The notes under the pieces: model-generated
What the model was told of the DNA's origin: nothing
The model's input: only the letters and a program-made list of their open reading frames with translations
The model's database searches: none
Made by a program: the position numbers and the translations under genes
NCBI RefSeq assembly: GCF_002810445.1
Contig: NZ_NEXS01000010.1
Coordinates: forward strand, 186,001 to 250,000
Reading direction: 5' to 3'
From: Advenella sp. S44
GTDB taxonomy: Bacteria > Pseudomonadota > Gammaproteobacteria > Burkholderiales > Burkholderiaceae_B
DNA: 64,000 nt
Shown: positions 24,798-33,514 of the stretch, in pieces
Layout of the letters: every line of letters starts with the position of its first letter
How positions within the stretch are numbered: position 1 is the first letter of the stretch

Positions 24798-26202
24798 TGA
24801 CCTTGCCCGGGTTCATCAGAATATGCGGATCCAGCGCACGCTTGATCTTGCGCATCAGCGCCAGCTCCACATCCGACTTGTATAGCGGCAACAGGTCTTT
24901 TTTCAACTGCCCAACGCCATGTTCGGCGCTAATGGAGCCGCCAAACGCGTGCACGCTATCATGCACCATTTCATAGACCTGCGGCTGCAGCTGCAAAAAT
25001 GCGGTCTCGTCAGCACCTTCCGGAGCAGCCACGTTGTAATGCAGATTGCCATCGCCCAAATGGCCGAAAACAATGTGGCGCACACCCGCGAATGCAGCCT
25101 GCAACTGGGCGTTGGTCTGCTCGACAAAATCGGCCATGCGTGAAACCGGAATAGAAACATCATGCTTGATATTCTTGCCCATCTGCTTTTCGGCCAGCGG
25201 AATGCTTTCGCGCAGATGCCATAGTTCATTGCTGTGGGCGATGGATGCCGCAATGACGGCGTCAACAACGTCCCCGTTTTCAATAGCCGCACCCACGACA
25301 GATTCAAAACGCTCGCGTGCATGCTCGGCGCTTTCGCTGTCTGAAATTTCCAGCAGCGCGTACCACGGACATTGCCTGCCCGAAGCATCAAACGGCCACT
25401 TTTGTTGCTCAAACTGCAGCGTGACCGAATCCAGGCAATAATGCGAGATAAGCTCAAAACCCGTCAGGGCCGCGCCGAATCCCTTGCGCGCCTGCGCCAG
25501 CATGCGAACGGCTGCGGGCATATCGTTGAACGCGAGCATCGCCGTGCAGCGGGCCACCGGCTGCGGATACAGCTTGAGTGTAGCGGCGGTAATAATCCCC
25601 AGCGTGCCCTCGCTGCCAATATACAAGTCGCGCAAATCATAACCGGTGTTGTCCTTGCGCAAGCCGCGCAGGCCATGCCAGATCTCGCCGTCTGCCGTGA
25701 CCACTTCCAGCCCTAATGTCAGGTCGCGGGTATTGCCGTAGCGCAGCACCTGCGTGCCGCCCGCATTGGTGGCCAGATTGCCGCCAATCGTGCAACTGCC
25801 TTCGGCAGCCAGACTCAGCGGGAACAGCCGGTCTGCCTCAATCGCGGCCTGCTGGACCTCACGCAGCGTACAACCGGCCTGCACAGTTATCGTGTCATCG
25901 GCCGTATCCACCTGCAGCACCCGGTTTAGACGCATAAGAGAAATCACCACACTATTGCCCTGTCCGTCAGGCGTGGCGCCCCCGCAAAGGCCGGTGTTAC
26001 CGCCTTGCGGCACCATGGGCACCTGCTGCTCGACACAGGCGCGCACCACTTTTGCGACCTGTTCAGCGCTGCCCGGACGTACAACCGCCAGCGCCTTTCC
26101 CGTGTAGCGACCGCGCCAGTCGGTCAGATAGGGTTGCGCTTCTGCCTCGATCAGGACGTGGTCTGCGCCGACGATATCCCGCAATACTGCCAATAGATTC
26201 AT
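24778..26202 (-). CDS. FAD-binding oxidoreductase, D-2-hydroxyacid dehydrogenase (GlcD/D-lactate dehydrogenase type)
   Basis: 474 residues. VAO/PCMH-type flavoprotein: the FAD-binding loop VPQGGNTGLCGGATPDGQG (about 63-81), GSCTIGGNLATNAGGTQVLRYG, and a C-terminal FAD-oxidase domain with FGHLGDGNLHYN and SISAEHGVGQLKK. Members oxidise D-lactate, D-2-hydroxyglutarate or glycolate; the substrate cannot be fixed from sequence. It is not part of a glcDEF operon here. The ATG at 26202 follows AGGAAG; an upstream in-frame start adds 31 residues with no support. Confidence 0.85.
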   Translation of the reverse strand: MNLLAVLRDIVGADHVLIEAEAQPYLTDWRGRYTGKALAVVRPGSAEQVAKVVRACVEQQVPMVPQGGNTGLCGGATPDGQGNSVVISLMRLNRVLQVDTADDTITVQAGCTLREVQQAAIEADRLFPLSLAAEGSCTIGGNLATNAGGTQVLRYGNTRDLTLGLEVVTADGEIWHGLRGLRKDNTGYDLRDLYIGSEGTLGIITAATLKLYPQPVARCTAMLAFNDMPAAVRMLAQARKGFGAALTGFELISHYCLDSVTLQFEQQKWPFDASGRQCPWYALLEISDSESAEHARERFESVVGAAIENGDVVDAVIAASIAHSNELWHLRESIPLAEKQMGKNIKHDVSIPVSRMADFVEQTNAQLQAAFAGVRHIVFGHLGDGNLHYNVAAPEGADETAFLQLQPQVYEMVHDSVHAFGGSISAEHGVGQLKKDLLPLYKSDVELALMRKIKRALDPHILMNPGKVINSADI

Positions 26203-26371
26203 TTTCTTCCTGCCCGGTTCAATGTGAGCGCTGCGGCAAAGGCCCGGTGGACATCTTCCGGCCGGCTTTCCCAACAGACGTATAATACAATCCACATTCT
26301 ACCGAAATTCACGGGGCTTGCCCCTTGTCTGAGCGGCTCCGCTACCGTAACCTCCTTCATCAGGACAGCCC

Positions 26372-27760
26372 ATGACATCCGTTCTTCCCCGGCCCGTATT
26401 CAAGGCTTATGACATTCGTGGTATTGTGCCCGAACAGCTCAATACCTCATTTGCCTACCTGCTGGGGCGCGCGCTGGCGCGTCGAGCCCGGGACTGCAAC
26501 ACCAAGCGGATTGTGGTCGGATACGATGGCCGGCTGTCCAGTCCCGATCTGTCCGAAGCACTGCAAAACGGCATTCGCGACGAAGGGGTCGACACTGTCG
26601 ATATCGGCATGGTACCCACACCGCTGGTGTACTTCGAATCCTATTCGGAAAATGTCGGCGCCGCCGTGGCTATTACCGGCAGCCATAACCCGCCCAAATA
26701 CAATGGCTTCAAAATGATGATCGGCGGCAAGGCGCTTTATGGCGATGATGTACTGGCCCTGCGCGAGCAGATGCAGGCACTGCAATCGGAACCGGTAGCC
26801 GCCGAAAAAGGCGTTGCGCATCGCAAGGATATTGTCCAGACTTATATCGAACGTATCGTGTCCGACGTCAAACTATCGCGCCCCATGAAAATTGCCATCG
26901 ATTGCGGCAACGGCGTAGGCGGCGTTGTCGCCGCCAAATTGTTTCGCGCTCTCGGATGCGATGTAACCGAGCTGTTTTGCGATGTCGACGGCACCTTTCC
27001 CAATCACCATCCCGATCCGGCTGATCCGCACAACCTGCAAGACCTGCAGCGCACACTCAGGGACACTGATTGCGAAATCGGTCTGGCCTTCGACGGCGAC
27101 GGCGACCGCCTGGGCGTTGTCACACGCAGCGGCAGCATCATTTGGCCTGATCGCCAGCTGATTCTGTTCGCCCGCGATATTCTGGCGCGCCAGCCCGGCG
27201 CCACCATTATTTTTGACGTCAAATGCAGTCGCCATGTGACGGCGTCCGTAAAGGCAGCTGGCGGCGTGCCGTTGATGTGGCGCACCGGTCATTCGCTGAT
27301 CAAGGCAAAGCTCGCCGAAACCGGCGCGCCTATTGCGGGCGAAATGAGCGGCCATGTCTTTTTCAAGGAACGCTGGTTCGGCTTTGACGACGGCCTGTAC
27401 ACCGGCGCCCGCCTGCTGGAAATTCTCTCGCGCGACGCCAATCCCACCGCCGTGCTTGACGCCCTGCCCGAAGGCATCTCCACGCCTGAGCTCAAGCTGG
27501 AAATGGAAGAAGGCCAGCAGTATTCACTGATCAAGACCCTGCAGGAAAAAGCCCATTTTCCGGGGGCCACCAGCGTCAACACTATTGACGGGGTGCGCGC
27601 CGAATATGAAGACGGCTTTGGCCTGGCGCGCGCTTCCAATACCACACCTGTGATTGTGTTGCGTTTTGAAGGAGACTCGCAGCAGGCGATTGATCGCATC
27701 CGCACTCAATTCAAGGCAGTGTTTGAACAATTTGCGCCTGGCGCGGCACTGCCATTCTGA
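26372..27760 (+). CDS. Phosphomannomutase/phosphoglucomutase (AlgC/ManB type)
   Basis: 462 residues. Alpha-D-phosphohexomutase interconverting hexose 6- and 1-phosphates, supplying sugar nucleotides. Catalytic phosphoserine loop ITGSHNPPKYNGFKM (Ser at 104), Mg-binding DGDGDR, sugar-binding GEMSGHVFF, and phosphate-binding loop GVRAEYEDGFGLARASNT. AGGA lies 6 nt before the ATG. It is convergent with the glycan locus that follows, whose precursors it may provide. In P. aeruginosa the related AlgC serves both LPS and alginate synthesis. Confidence 0.92.
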   Translation: MTSVLPRPVFKAYDIRGIVPEQLNTSFAYLLGRALARRARDCNTKRIVVGYDGRLSSPDLSEALQNGIRDEGVDTVDIGMVPTPLVYFESYSENVGAAVAITGSHNPPKYNGFKMMIGGKALYGDDVLALREQMQALQSEPVAAEKGVAHRKDIVQTYIERIVSDVKLSRPMKIAIDCGNGVGGVVAAKLFRALGCDVTELFCDVDGTFPNHHPDPADPHNLQDLQRTLRDTDCEIGLAFDGDGDRLGVVTRSGSIIWPDRQLILFARDILARQPGATIIFDVKCSRHVTASVKAAGGVPLMWRTGHSLIKAKLAETGAPIAGEMSGHVFFKERWFGFDDGLYTGARLLEILSRDANPTAVLDALPEGISTPELKLEMEEGQQYSLIKTLQEKAHFPGATSVNTIDGVRAEYEDGFGLARASNTTPVIVLRFEGDSQQAIDRIRTQFKAVFEQFAPGAALPF

Positions 27761-27802
27761 TCGTTTTATGACGACGATGCCGTCCTGGCTGCCCCGACTA
27801 TC

Positions 27803-28936
27803 CTAGCGCTCTAGCACCTGGTAAATATCCAGGTGCGCCTGCACGACCTTGCGAATATCGAAGGCTTCCTGCGCCAGTGCCCGTCCGGCCTGACCCATTG
27901 CATGCCGCTTTTCCGTATTCTCGGCCAGTTCGCAGACGGCCTCATAAATCGCGCGCGCATCGCGGACCGGCACCAGCACGCCGGTCTGATCCGCTTCAAT
28001 CGCATCCCGGCAGCCCGGCACGTCGGTCGTGATCACAGCACGAGCGCAAGCGGCCGCTTCGACCAGGGACTTGGGAAGCCCTTCGCGGTACGATGGCAGC
28101 ACCACGATATGCGAGTCAGCATACAGCGCCGCAATATCGCTGCGCTCACCCAGCCATTGCACGCGATCACCCCAGGATTGGGCATCTTCCTGCGTGACCG
28201 ACGCCGGATTGCCTGGATCAGGATTGCCAACAACCAGCCAGCGATACGGCTTGCCATCGCGCCGCGACATGCCGGCTGCTTCCACATATTCCAGCACACC
28301 CTTGTCGCGCAACAGGCGGGCCACGAAAATAATTGTGATCGGCAACGGCGGCTCGGGCACGGCTGCGTACTGATCCAGATCCACCCCGGACCCCCGAATC
28401 ATCACCACCTGCTCGTCCCTGACTGCGCCAATGCGAGTCAGAATATCGCGATCATTGCGGTTCTGAAAAATGACGCGGCTGTTGCGATGGCCCAGGGCAA
28501 ATCGGTACAGCTGCTGGGTAATCAGCCGGACCCAGTCAATGCCCTTGTGCTCGCGCGTAAAGATAAAGCCCAGTCCCGAGATCGCGGACACCACACCCTT
28601 GACGCGGGCCAGCCTGGCGGCAATGCCGCCGTAGAGTACCGGCTTGATGGTTACCAGATGCACAATATCGGGCCGCAGCTTGCGGAACAAGCGATAGATC
28701 GCGTACAGCGTTTTGAGTTCGGCCAGCGGATTCATGCCACTGCGGGACATCGGCAGGACATGATGCGCAAGTCCATGAGCCTTGATGGCCTGCACGGCCG
28801 GCCCGTCCATGGTCGCGACGCTGACCGCGTAGCCCTGTTCTTTTGCAGCCAGCGCAATCGGCAGGCGATGCGACAGAAAAAAAGCCGGATTATTCACCAC
28901 AAACATCAGAGAACGGGAAGTGTTCTGTTGTGTCAT
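27803..28936 (-). CDS. Glycosyltransferase family 4 (last gene of the glycan locus)
   Basis: 377 residues, GT-B fold. The N-terminal domain begins with a strand-loop FVVNNPAFFLSHRLPIALAA, and the C-terminal Rossmann domain has FVARLLRDKGVLEYVEAA and the nucleotide-sugar binding segment PSYREGLPKSLVEAAACARA (E-x7-E). It resembles PglA/CapM-like transferases that extend polyprenyl-linked N-acetylhexosamines. The start is uncertain: ATG 28936 was preferred for its direct entry into the conserved strand; an in-frame ATG at 28972 is also possible. 68 nt separate it from the upstream glycosyltransferase. Confidence 0.85.
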   Translation of the reverse strand: MTQQNTSRSLMFVVNNPAFFLSHRLPIALAAKEQGYAVSVATMDGPAVQAIKAHGLAHHVLPMSRSGMNPLAELKTLYAIYRLFRKLRPDIVHLVTIKPVLYGGIAARLARVKGVVSAISGLGFIFTREHKGIDWVRLITQQLYRFALGHRNSRVIFQNRNDRDILTRIGAVRDEQVVMIRGSGVDLDQYAAVPEPPLPITIIFVARLLRDKGVLEYVEAAGMSRRDGKPYRWLVVGNPDPGNPASVTQEDAQSWGDRVQWLGERSDIAALYADSHIVVLPSYREGLPKSLVEAAACARAVITTDVPGCRDAIEADQTGVLVPVRDARAIYEAVCELAENTEKRHAMGQAGRALAQEAFDIRKVVQAHLDIYQVLER

Positions 28937-29004
28937 GATCCTGGGGTCCCTATTGTTCAATGCGCATTGCATTCATCAATCAGCAATGCGTTCACTATGG
29001 ATGA

Positions 29005-30198
29005 TCAGTGCGCGTCGGCAAGCATCGCCCGCCAGGTCTGTTCATATCGTTCAACCATTTTGGGCAGGCTGAACTCCTGCAGCACCCGTTCGCGCACCTG
29101 CGTAGAGATCGCCTCGCGGCCCTGCGTTTCAATGGCCGCAAATGCGTGGCCGATGGCGCCGGCCAGCGCTGCCGCATCCTGCGGTGGGGCAACCCAGCCT
29201 GTATCGCCAACGATCACGGCAGCATCGCCCACGTCGGTTACCACACCGGGCACGCCGCAAGCCATGGCCTCTGCCACCACATTCGGAAAGCCTTCTGCAA
29301 GGCTGGACAAGACGTGTACATCCAGGGCGTTCATGATATCGGGCACATCATCGCGCATGCCCAGCAGAATAACCTGATCCGTCACGCCTGCCTCGCTCAG
29401 CCATTGCATCAGTTGCGCGTTGTCGATATCCAGCCCTTTGCCGACCAGCACGCAGTGCAGCGCAAGCCCGGCCTGCTTGCTCCGGGCCAATGCCTGGATC
29501 AGGCTGCGATGGTCCTTGAGCGGATTGAAGCGCGCCACAAAACCGATCACACGCGCATCGGCATCCAGTTTCCATTGCCGACGCAGGCGCTCGCGAGCCT
29601 GCGGATCCGGTTGCCAGCGTGTCAGGTCATAGCCATTCTGGATCACAACCATTTTGTTGGCATCGTAACCCCATTGCTCATGACGCGCCCGCGCGCCTTG
29701 GGCGCAGCACACGATGGTTTGAGGCAGCCAGCCCGATACCAAGCCGCAGATGCGCGCCAGCAGCCACGCCGTCTTGCTGCTGCTTTTGAGGCTTTCGCCC
29801 GAGTTGCGTATGCCCCAGGCAATATGCCGGATGCCGGCCATTCTTGCCGCCAGCCCGCCAATGGCATCGGCGTGATACATCCAGGTTTGCACGACGTCCG
29901 GCTTAAGCTGGATCAATTGACGACGCAGCGCCAGAAAATCGCTCGGCGTGATTCTGCCGGGTTTCATGCCAAGTGTAATTACGTTAATGCCGGCGTCTCG
30001 CAGACTGGCACCGTACAGCCCCTCATCGGTGAAACTGATCAAGGTATGGCGGATGCCATGCGCAGGGGCCATCAGCAAGCGATTGAGTACCGCCTCGGCG
30101 CCCCCCTGGCCCAGCCCGCTGATCACATGCACCACATGCAGCTGGCGCGGATGCGCATCAAGCGTTGCACTGGCTCCCGCATTGGCCGCTGACATCAT
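29005..30198 (-). CDS. Glycosyltransferase family 4
   Basis: 397 residues. GT-B retaining glycosyltransferase with HVISGLGQGGAEAVLNRLL near the N-terminus (GGAE loop), FVARFNPLKDHRSLIQALAR, and the C-terminal donor site SSLAEGFPNVVAEAMACGVP. The donor and acceptor are unknown; a role in assembling the repeat unit or oligosaccharide of the locus is inferred from context. Its start codon overlaps the stop of the preceding glycosyltransferase gene (ATGA). Confidence 0.87.
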   Translation of the reverse strand: MMSAANAGASATLDAHPRQLHVVHVISGLGQGGAEAVLNRLLMAPAHGIRHTLISFTDEGLYGASLRDAGINVITLGMKPGRITPSDFLALRRQLIQLKPDVVQTWMYHADAIGGLAARMAGIRHIAWGIRNSGESLKSSSKTAWLLARICGLVSGWLPQTIVCCAQGARARHEQWGYDANKMVVIQNGYDLTRWQPDPQARERLRRQWKLDADARVIGFVARFNPLKDHRSLIQALARSKQAGLALHCVLVGKGLDIDNAQLMQWLSEAGVTDQVILLGMRDDVPDIMNALDVHVLSSLAEGFPNVVAEAMACGVPGVVTDVGDAAVIVGDTGWVAPPQDAAALAGAIGHAFAAIETQGREAISTQVRERVLQEFSLPKMVERYEQTWRAMLADAH

Positions 30199-31577
30199 GG
30201 CTGCCTCGTTGGTGCTTCGGGCTTGATACGCGATCTGCCCAAAACGGCATCAAACAGGAACTGCCACTGCTCCAGCACGGCTGCCAGACTGTAGCGGTCA
30301 CGTACCGAGATCGTCGCGCGGTGACCAAGCTCGCGGCGTAATATTTCATCTGTCATAATCTGATACAGCGCTTCCTGCAGGCCCTCAACATCGGACAACC
30401 CAACCAAAATGGCGTCACGCCCGTCTCTGGACAGTTCAGCAGGGCCGCTGGGGCAATCCATGGTCACGCAAGGCAGGCCCAGCGCCATCGACTCAAGCAG
30501 CACATTGGGAAACCCTTCCACTTCAGAGGTCATCACAAACGCATCGGCGCGGCTGATCGCCTCCCAGGGCTGATCGGTTTTTCCCGGCAGATGGATGCGC
30601 TCCTGCAATCCGAGCTTGCGCACTTTGTCCTGTAGCAGGCTGTGCAGCGGGCCTTCGCCCCAGATCGTCAGATCCCAGTCGGGCACGTCCGGCGCCAGCC
30701 GGCCGAACACATCAATCAGCATTTCAAAACGCTTGGTGGCCACGAATCTGCCCATGGCACATAACTGCTTGCGAGCCTCGGTCTGTGCCTGCGCACCAGC
30801 GGCCGGTGTCGTGCCCGACTGCGGTGTTCGCGCGGGGGTAGCCCCGACTTGCGGTGTGCCGTCAGGTGCCACCGCGGGCTGCGAGGCGCCCTCAGTTGTC
30901 GCGCCGCGCTGCGGTACCGCCCCTGATTCCGTTGCCGCAACAGATTGCGTTGCTACGTCCACGTTCGCTTTTGTATCTGTCGTCGTGCGGTTGGCTTCGG
31001 ATACATACGAAACCCTGCCGGTATCATCCACTGCCCTGGCGGCCGACTCCAGTGCGGGCGGCAACGGATTGGGAATCACCGCCACATGCTGCAAGCCGGG
31101 CACAACCCGGGCAAAGACCTCGGCAGCCTGCTGCGTCTGCAACATGACGGCATTGGCCTGCGGATACAGCAGGCGACGTGCGCGCGCCAGCACATTACTG
31201 ATATTCTTGCTTGCCGCCGGATTGGTTCTTTCGCAAACAATAACGGGAATCTCAAGCCCCTTGGTGGCGGCCAGCACCATCACATTCACATTGGTCAGGA
31301 ACGAGACGATGACATCGGGCGCTTCCTCCTGGATCAGACGCCGAAGGATCAAAGGCTTGGCCAGCGTGCGGAACATGCCCGGCCCACTTAAATGCCGCGA
31401 CACCCATATCTGGCGAACCCCCGGATCCAGCGGATAGAAGGACTGGCCGGTGCCGCGCGAATATGTTGGCATCAGGCAGACATCATGCCCGTCGGCGACC
31501 CAGGCGTTGACCAGTGAGGCGGCTACGCGCTCGGCGCCCCCGGCATTCATGGAACTGACAAGTAACAGGATTCGCAT
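30195..31577 (-). CDS. Glycosyltransferase family 4 with a repeat-built insertion between its two domains
   Basis: 460 residues, about 80 longer than its paralogues here. The N-terminal domain has SSMNAGGAERVAASLVNAWV; the C-terminal domain has AMGRFVATKRFEMLIDVFGR and TSEVEGFPNVLLESMALGLP. Between them, at about residues 190-270, lies a low-complexity Thr/Ala/Pro/Gln/Gly stretch containing decapeptide repeats (PQRGATTEGA, PQVGATPART, PQSGTTPAAG) encoded by a 30-bp tandem array. The insertion falls at the interdomain hinge, so both catalytic lobes look intact. Acceptor and donor are unknown. Start overlaps are not needed here; 32 nt separate it from asnB. Confidence 0.85.
   Translation of the reverse strand: MRILLLVSSMNAGGAERVAASLVNAWVADGHDVCLMPTYSRGTGQSFYPLDPGVRQIWVSRHLSGPGMFRTLAKPLILRRLIQEEAPDVIVSFLTNVNVMVLAATKGLEIPVIVCERTNPAASKNISNVLARARRLLYPQANAVMLQTQQAAEVFARVVPGLQHVAVIPNPLPPALESAARAVDDTGRVSYVSEANRTTTDTKANVDVATQSVAATESGAVPQRGATTEGASQPAVAPDGTPQVGATPARTPQSGTTPAAGAQAQTEARKQLCAMGRFVATKRFEMLIDVFGRLAPDVPDWDLTIWGEGPLHSLLQDKVRKLGLQERIHLPGKTDQPWEAISRADAFVMTSEVEGFPNVLLESMALGLPCVTMDCPSGPAELSRDGRDAILVGLSDVEGLQEALYQIMTDEILRRELGHRATISVRDRYSLAAVLEQWQFLFDAVLGRSRIKPEAPTRQP
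30805..30954. repeat. 30-bp degenerate tandem repeats within a glycosyltransferase gene
   Basis: Five phase-perfect units: 30805-30834, 30835-30864, 30865-30894, 30895-30924 and 30925-30954, sharing a core like CCCGACTGCGGTGT. The last is most diverged. All keep frame and encode 10-residue units in the interdomain hinge. Confidence 0.8.
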
Positions 31578-31609
31578 GGGCTACTCCTTGCCGCAGTAGT
31601 TAATGATGT

Positions 31610-33505
31610 TCATGGTTTGATTCCGTATTCGTCCAGCCAGGCCTGCAGCATCAGGATCCCCCACAGGCGTGCGCTATTGTCGGCCTGCCCGCTTTGATGC
31701 TGCGTCCATATGTCACGCACCCGCTGCGCATCCAGCAGACCTTGCGCCTGCAATCGTGGCAAGGCCAGCAATTGCTCTGCCCACTCGCGCAACGGTCCTC
31801 TGAGCCACTGCCCCATGGGCACCGAAAATCCTTTCTTGGGCCGATCCAGCATGGCTGGTGGAACGTGGCGGTACAGCAATTGCCTTAAAATCCATTTGCT
31901 TTGGCCCTCCCGCAGCTTGTATTTTTCCTGCAGGCTCCAGGCAAACTCGTACACCCGGTGATCCAGCAGCGGCACACGGGTTTCCAGAGAAACCGCCATG
32001 GCCGCGCGATCGACCTTGACCAGAATATCATCGGGCAAATACGAAACGGTATCAATGGCCATCATGGTGTCCAGCATACTGTCCAGCGGCGCCTGCGCAA
32101 ACGCCGTTGCCGGCTCGCTGGCGCCTGTGACCACGCTTGCCGGGTCCTGCCAGTAAGAAACGAACTGACGATAGAACGCGACCATATTGTCGGTGCCCAG
32201 CACCTGCTGCAGTTTGGCGAATTTTTCTGCACGCGGCCCCGACAGTACGCCCGCAGCCAGGCCGGCGCCGGCGCGCAACGGCGCTTTCAGGGCCGCAGGC
32301 ACACGTTCGCGCTTGGCCCACCATTGCTGCACCCGGCTATAACGCGAATATCCGCCAAAGAGTTCATCGCCGGCATCGCCCGAGAGCGCCACCGTCACCT
32401 GCTGCCTGGCCATGCGCATGACCAGCGCTGTCGGAATTTGCGAAGAGTCGGCAAAGGGCTCGTCATACATTTGCGGCAGTGACGGGATCAGATCCAGGCT
32501 GTCTTGTGCGCTGACATACAGTTCGGTGTGGTCGGTGTCCAAATGACGCGCCACTTCAGCCGCATATTCGGCTTCGTTGTATTCGGGTTCGGTAAAGCCA
32601 ATGGAAAAGGTCTTGAGCTTGCCTGCTGCTTCCTCGCGGGCCAGGCTGGCGATCAGCGACGAGTCAACGCCGCCGGACAAAAACGCCCCCAGCGGCACGT
32701 CCGAAAGCAACTGTCCGCGAATCGCCTCGCGCAGCACCCGGTCCAGCTCATCGACCGCATCGCCATCGCGCGTAAATTGCCGGCGTGGTTGCGTACGCGC
32801 CACCTCCAGCGCCGACCAGTACGGCTGCGGCTCGGGCCAGCTGGCCGCCTCAATCTGCTCCGGCGACAGACTGATCCAGGAGCCAGGCAGCAACTTGCGC
32901 ATTTGGGTAAATATCGTGTACGGAGCAGGAATATAGTTATGGCGCAGCAATAGCGCGATCGCATCGCGGTTCAATTGCGCATCAAACCCCGGTAAAGCCA
33001 TCAGCGCCTTCAGTTCCGAAGCAAACATCAGGCCATCCGGCGCGTAGCCATAATACAGCGGTTTTTCACCGAAGCGATCACGCGCCAGAATCAATTGGCG
33101 CGTTTGCCTGTCCCACACCGCAATCGCGAACATGCCGACCATTCGCCTGAGCGTTTCCTTTATGCCCCAGACCATCAGTCCGGCCAGCATGGTCTCGGTG
33201 TCGGAGTGGCCGCGCCAGGCGTGAGCATAGCCATCCTGCTCCAGGGCCACGCGCAATTGCGGGTGGTTATAGATTTCACCATTGAACACCAGCATGAAGC
33301 GCTGGTCGGCGCTGGCCATGGGCTGGTGACCCTGTTCGGACAGATCCTGGATGGCTAGCCGCACGTGACCGAACGCGACCCCGTTACCGGCATCTTCCCA
33401 GAAACCATGGCTGTCCGGCCCGCGATGAGCGATCCGGCTGCAGCTTTGCGCAAGCTGTGTTTCCTTGTGTTCGAAGCGGCCTGCAAGCCCCACAATCCCG
33501 CACAT
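31610..33505 (-). CDS. AsnB-like glutamine amidotransferase (asparagine synthase family), glycan-locus type
   Basis: 631 residues. Class II glutaminase domain starts at Cys2 (MCGIVGLAGRF) with IAHRGPDSHGF and LVFNGEIYNH; the synthetase domain has the PP-loop FLSGGVDSSLIASLAREEAA (about 264-283) and LSGDAGDELFGGYSRY. True asparagine synthetases and sugar-uronate amidotransferases such as WbpS share this build. Position among UDP-HexNAc dehydrogenase and epimerase genes suggests amidation of a uronic-acid residue, as proposed for WbpS of P. aeruginosa O6; this is inference. It sits 9 nt after the preceding glycosyltransferase stop. Confidence 0.88.
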   Translation of the reverse strand: MCGIVGLAGRFEHKETQLAQSCSRIAHRGPDSHGFWEDAGNGVAFGHVRLAIQDLSEQGHQPMASADQRFMLVFNGEIYNHPQLRVALEQDGYAHAWRGHSDTETMLAGLMVWGIKETLRRMVGMFAIAVWDRQTRQLILARDRFGEKPLYYGYAPDGLMFASELKALMALPGFDAQLNRDAIALLLRHNYIPAPYTIFTQMRKLLPGSWISLSPEQIEAASWPEPQPYWSALEVARTQPRRQFTRDGDAVDELDRVLREAIRGQLLSDVPLGAFLSGGVDSSLIASLAREEAAGKLKTFSIGFTEPEYNEAEYAAEVARHLDTDHTELYVSAQDSLDLIPSLPQMYDEPFADSSQIPTALVMRMARQQVTVALSGDAGDELFGGYSRYSRVQQWWAKRERVPAALKAPLRAGAGLAAGVLSGPRAEKFAKLQQVLGTDNMVAFYRQFVSYWQDPASVVTGASEPATAFAQAPLDSMLDTMMAIDTVSYLPDDILVKVDRAAMAVSLETRVPLLDHRVYEFAWSLQEKYKLREGQSKWILRQLLYRHVPPAMLDRPKKGFSVPMGQWLRGPLREWAEQLLALPRLQAQGLLDAQRVRDIWTQHQSGQADNSARLWGILMLQAWLDEYGIKP

Positions 33506-33514
33506 AAGCGTTGC

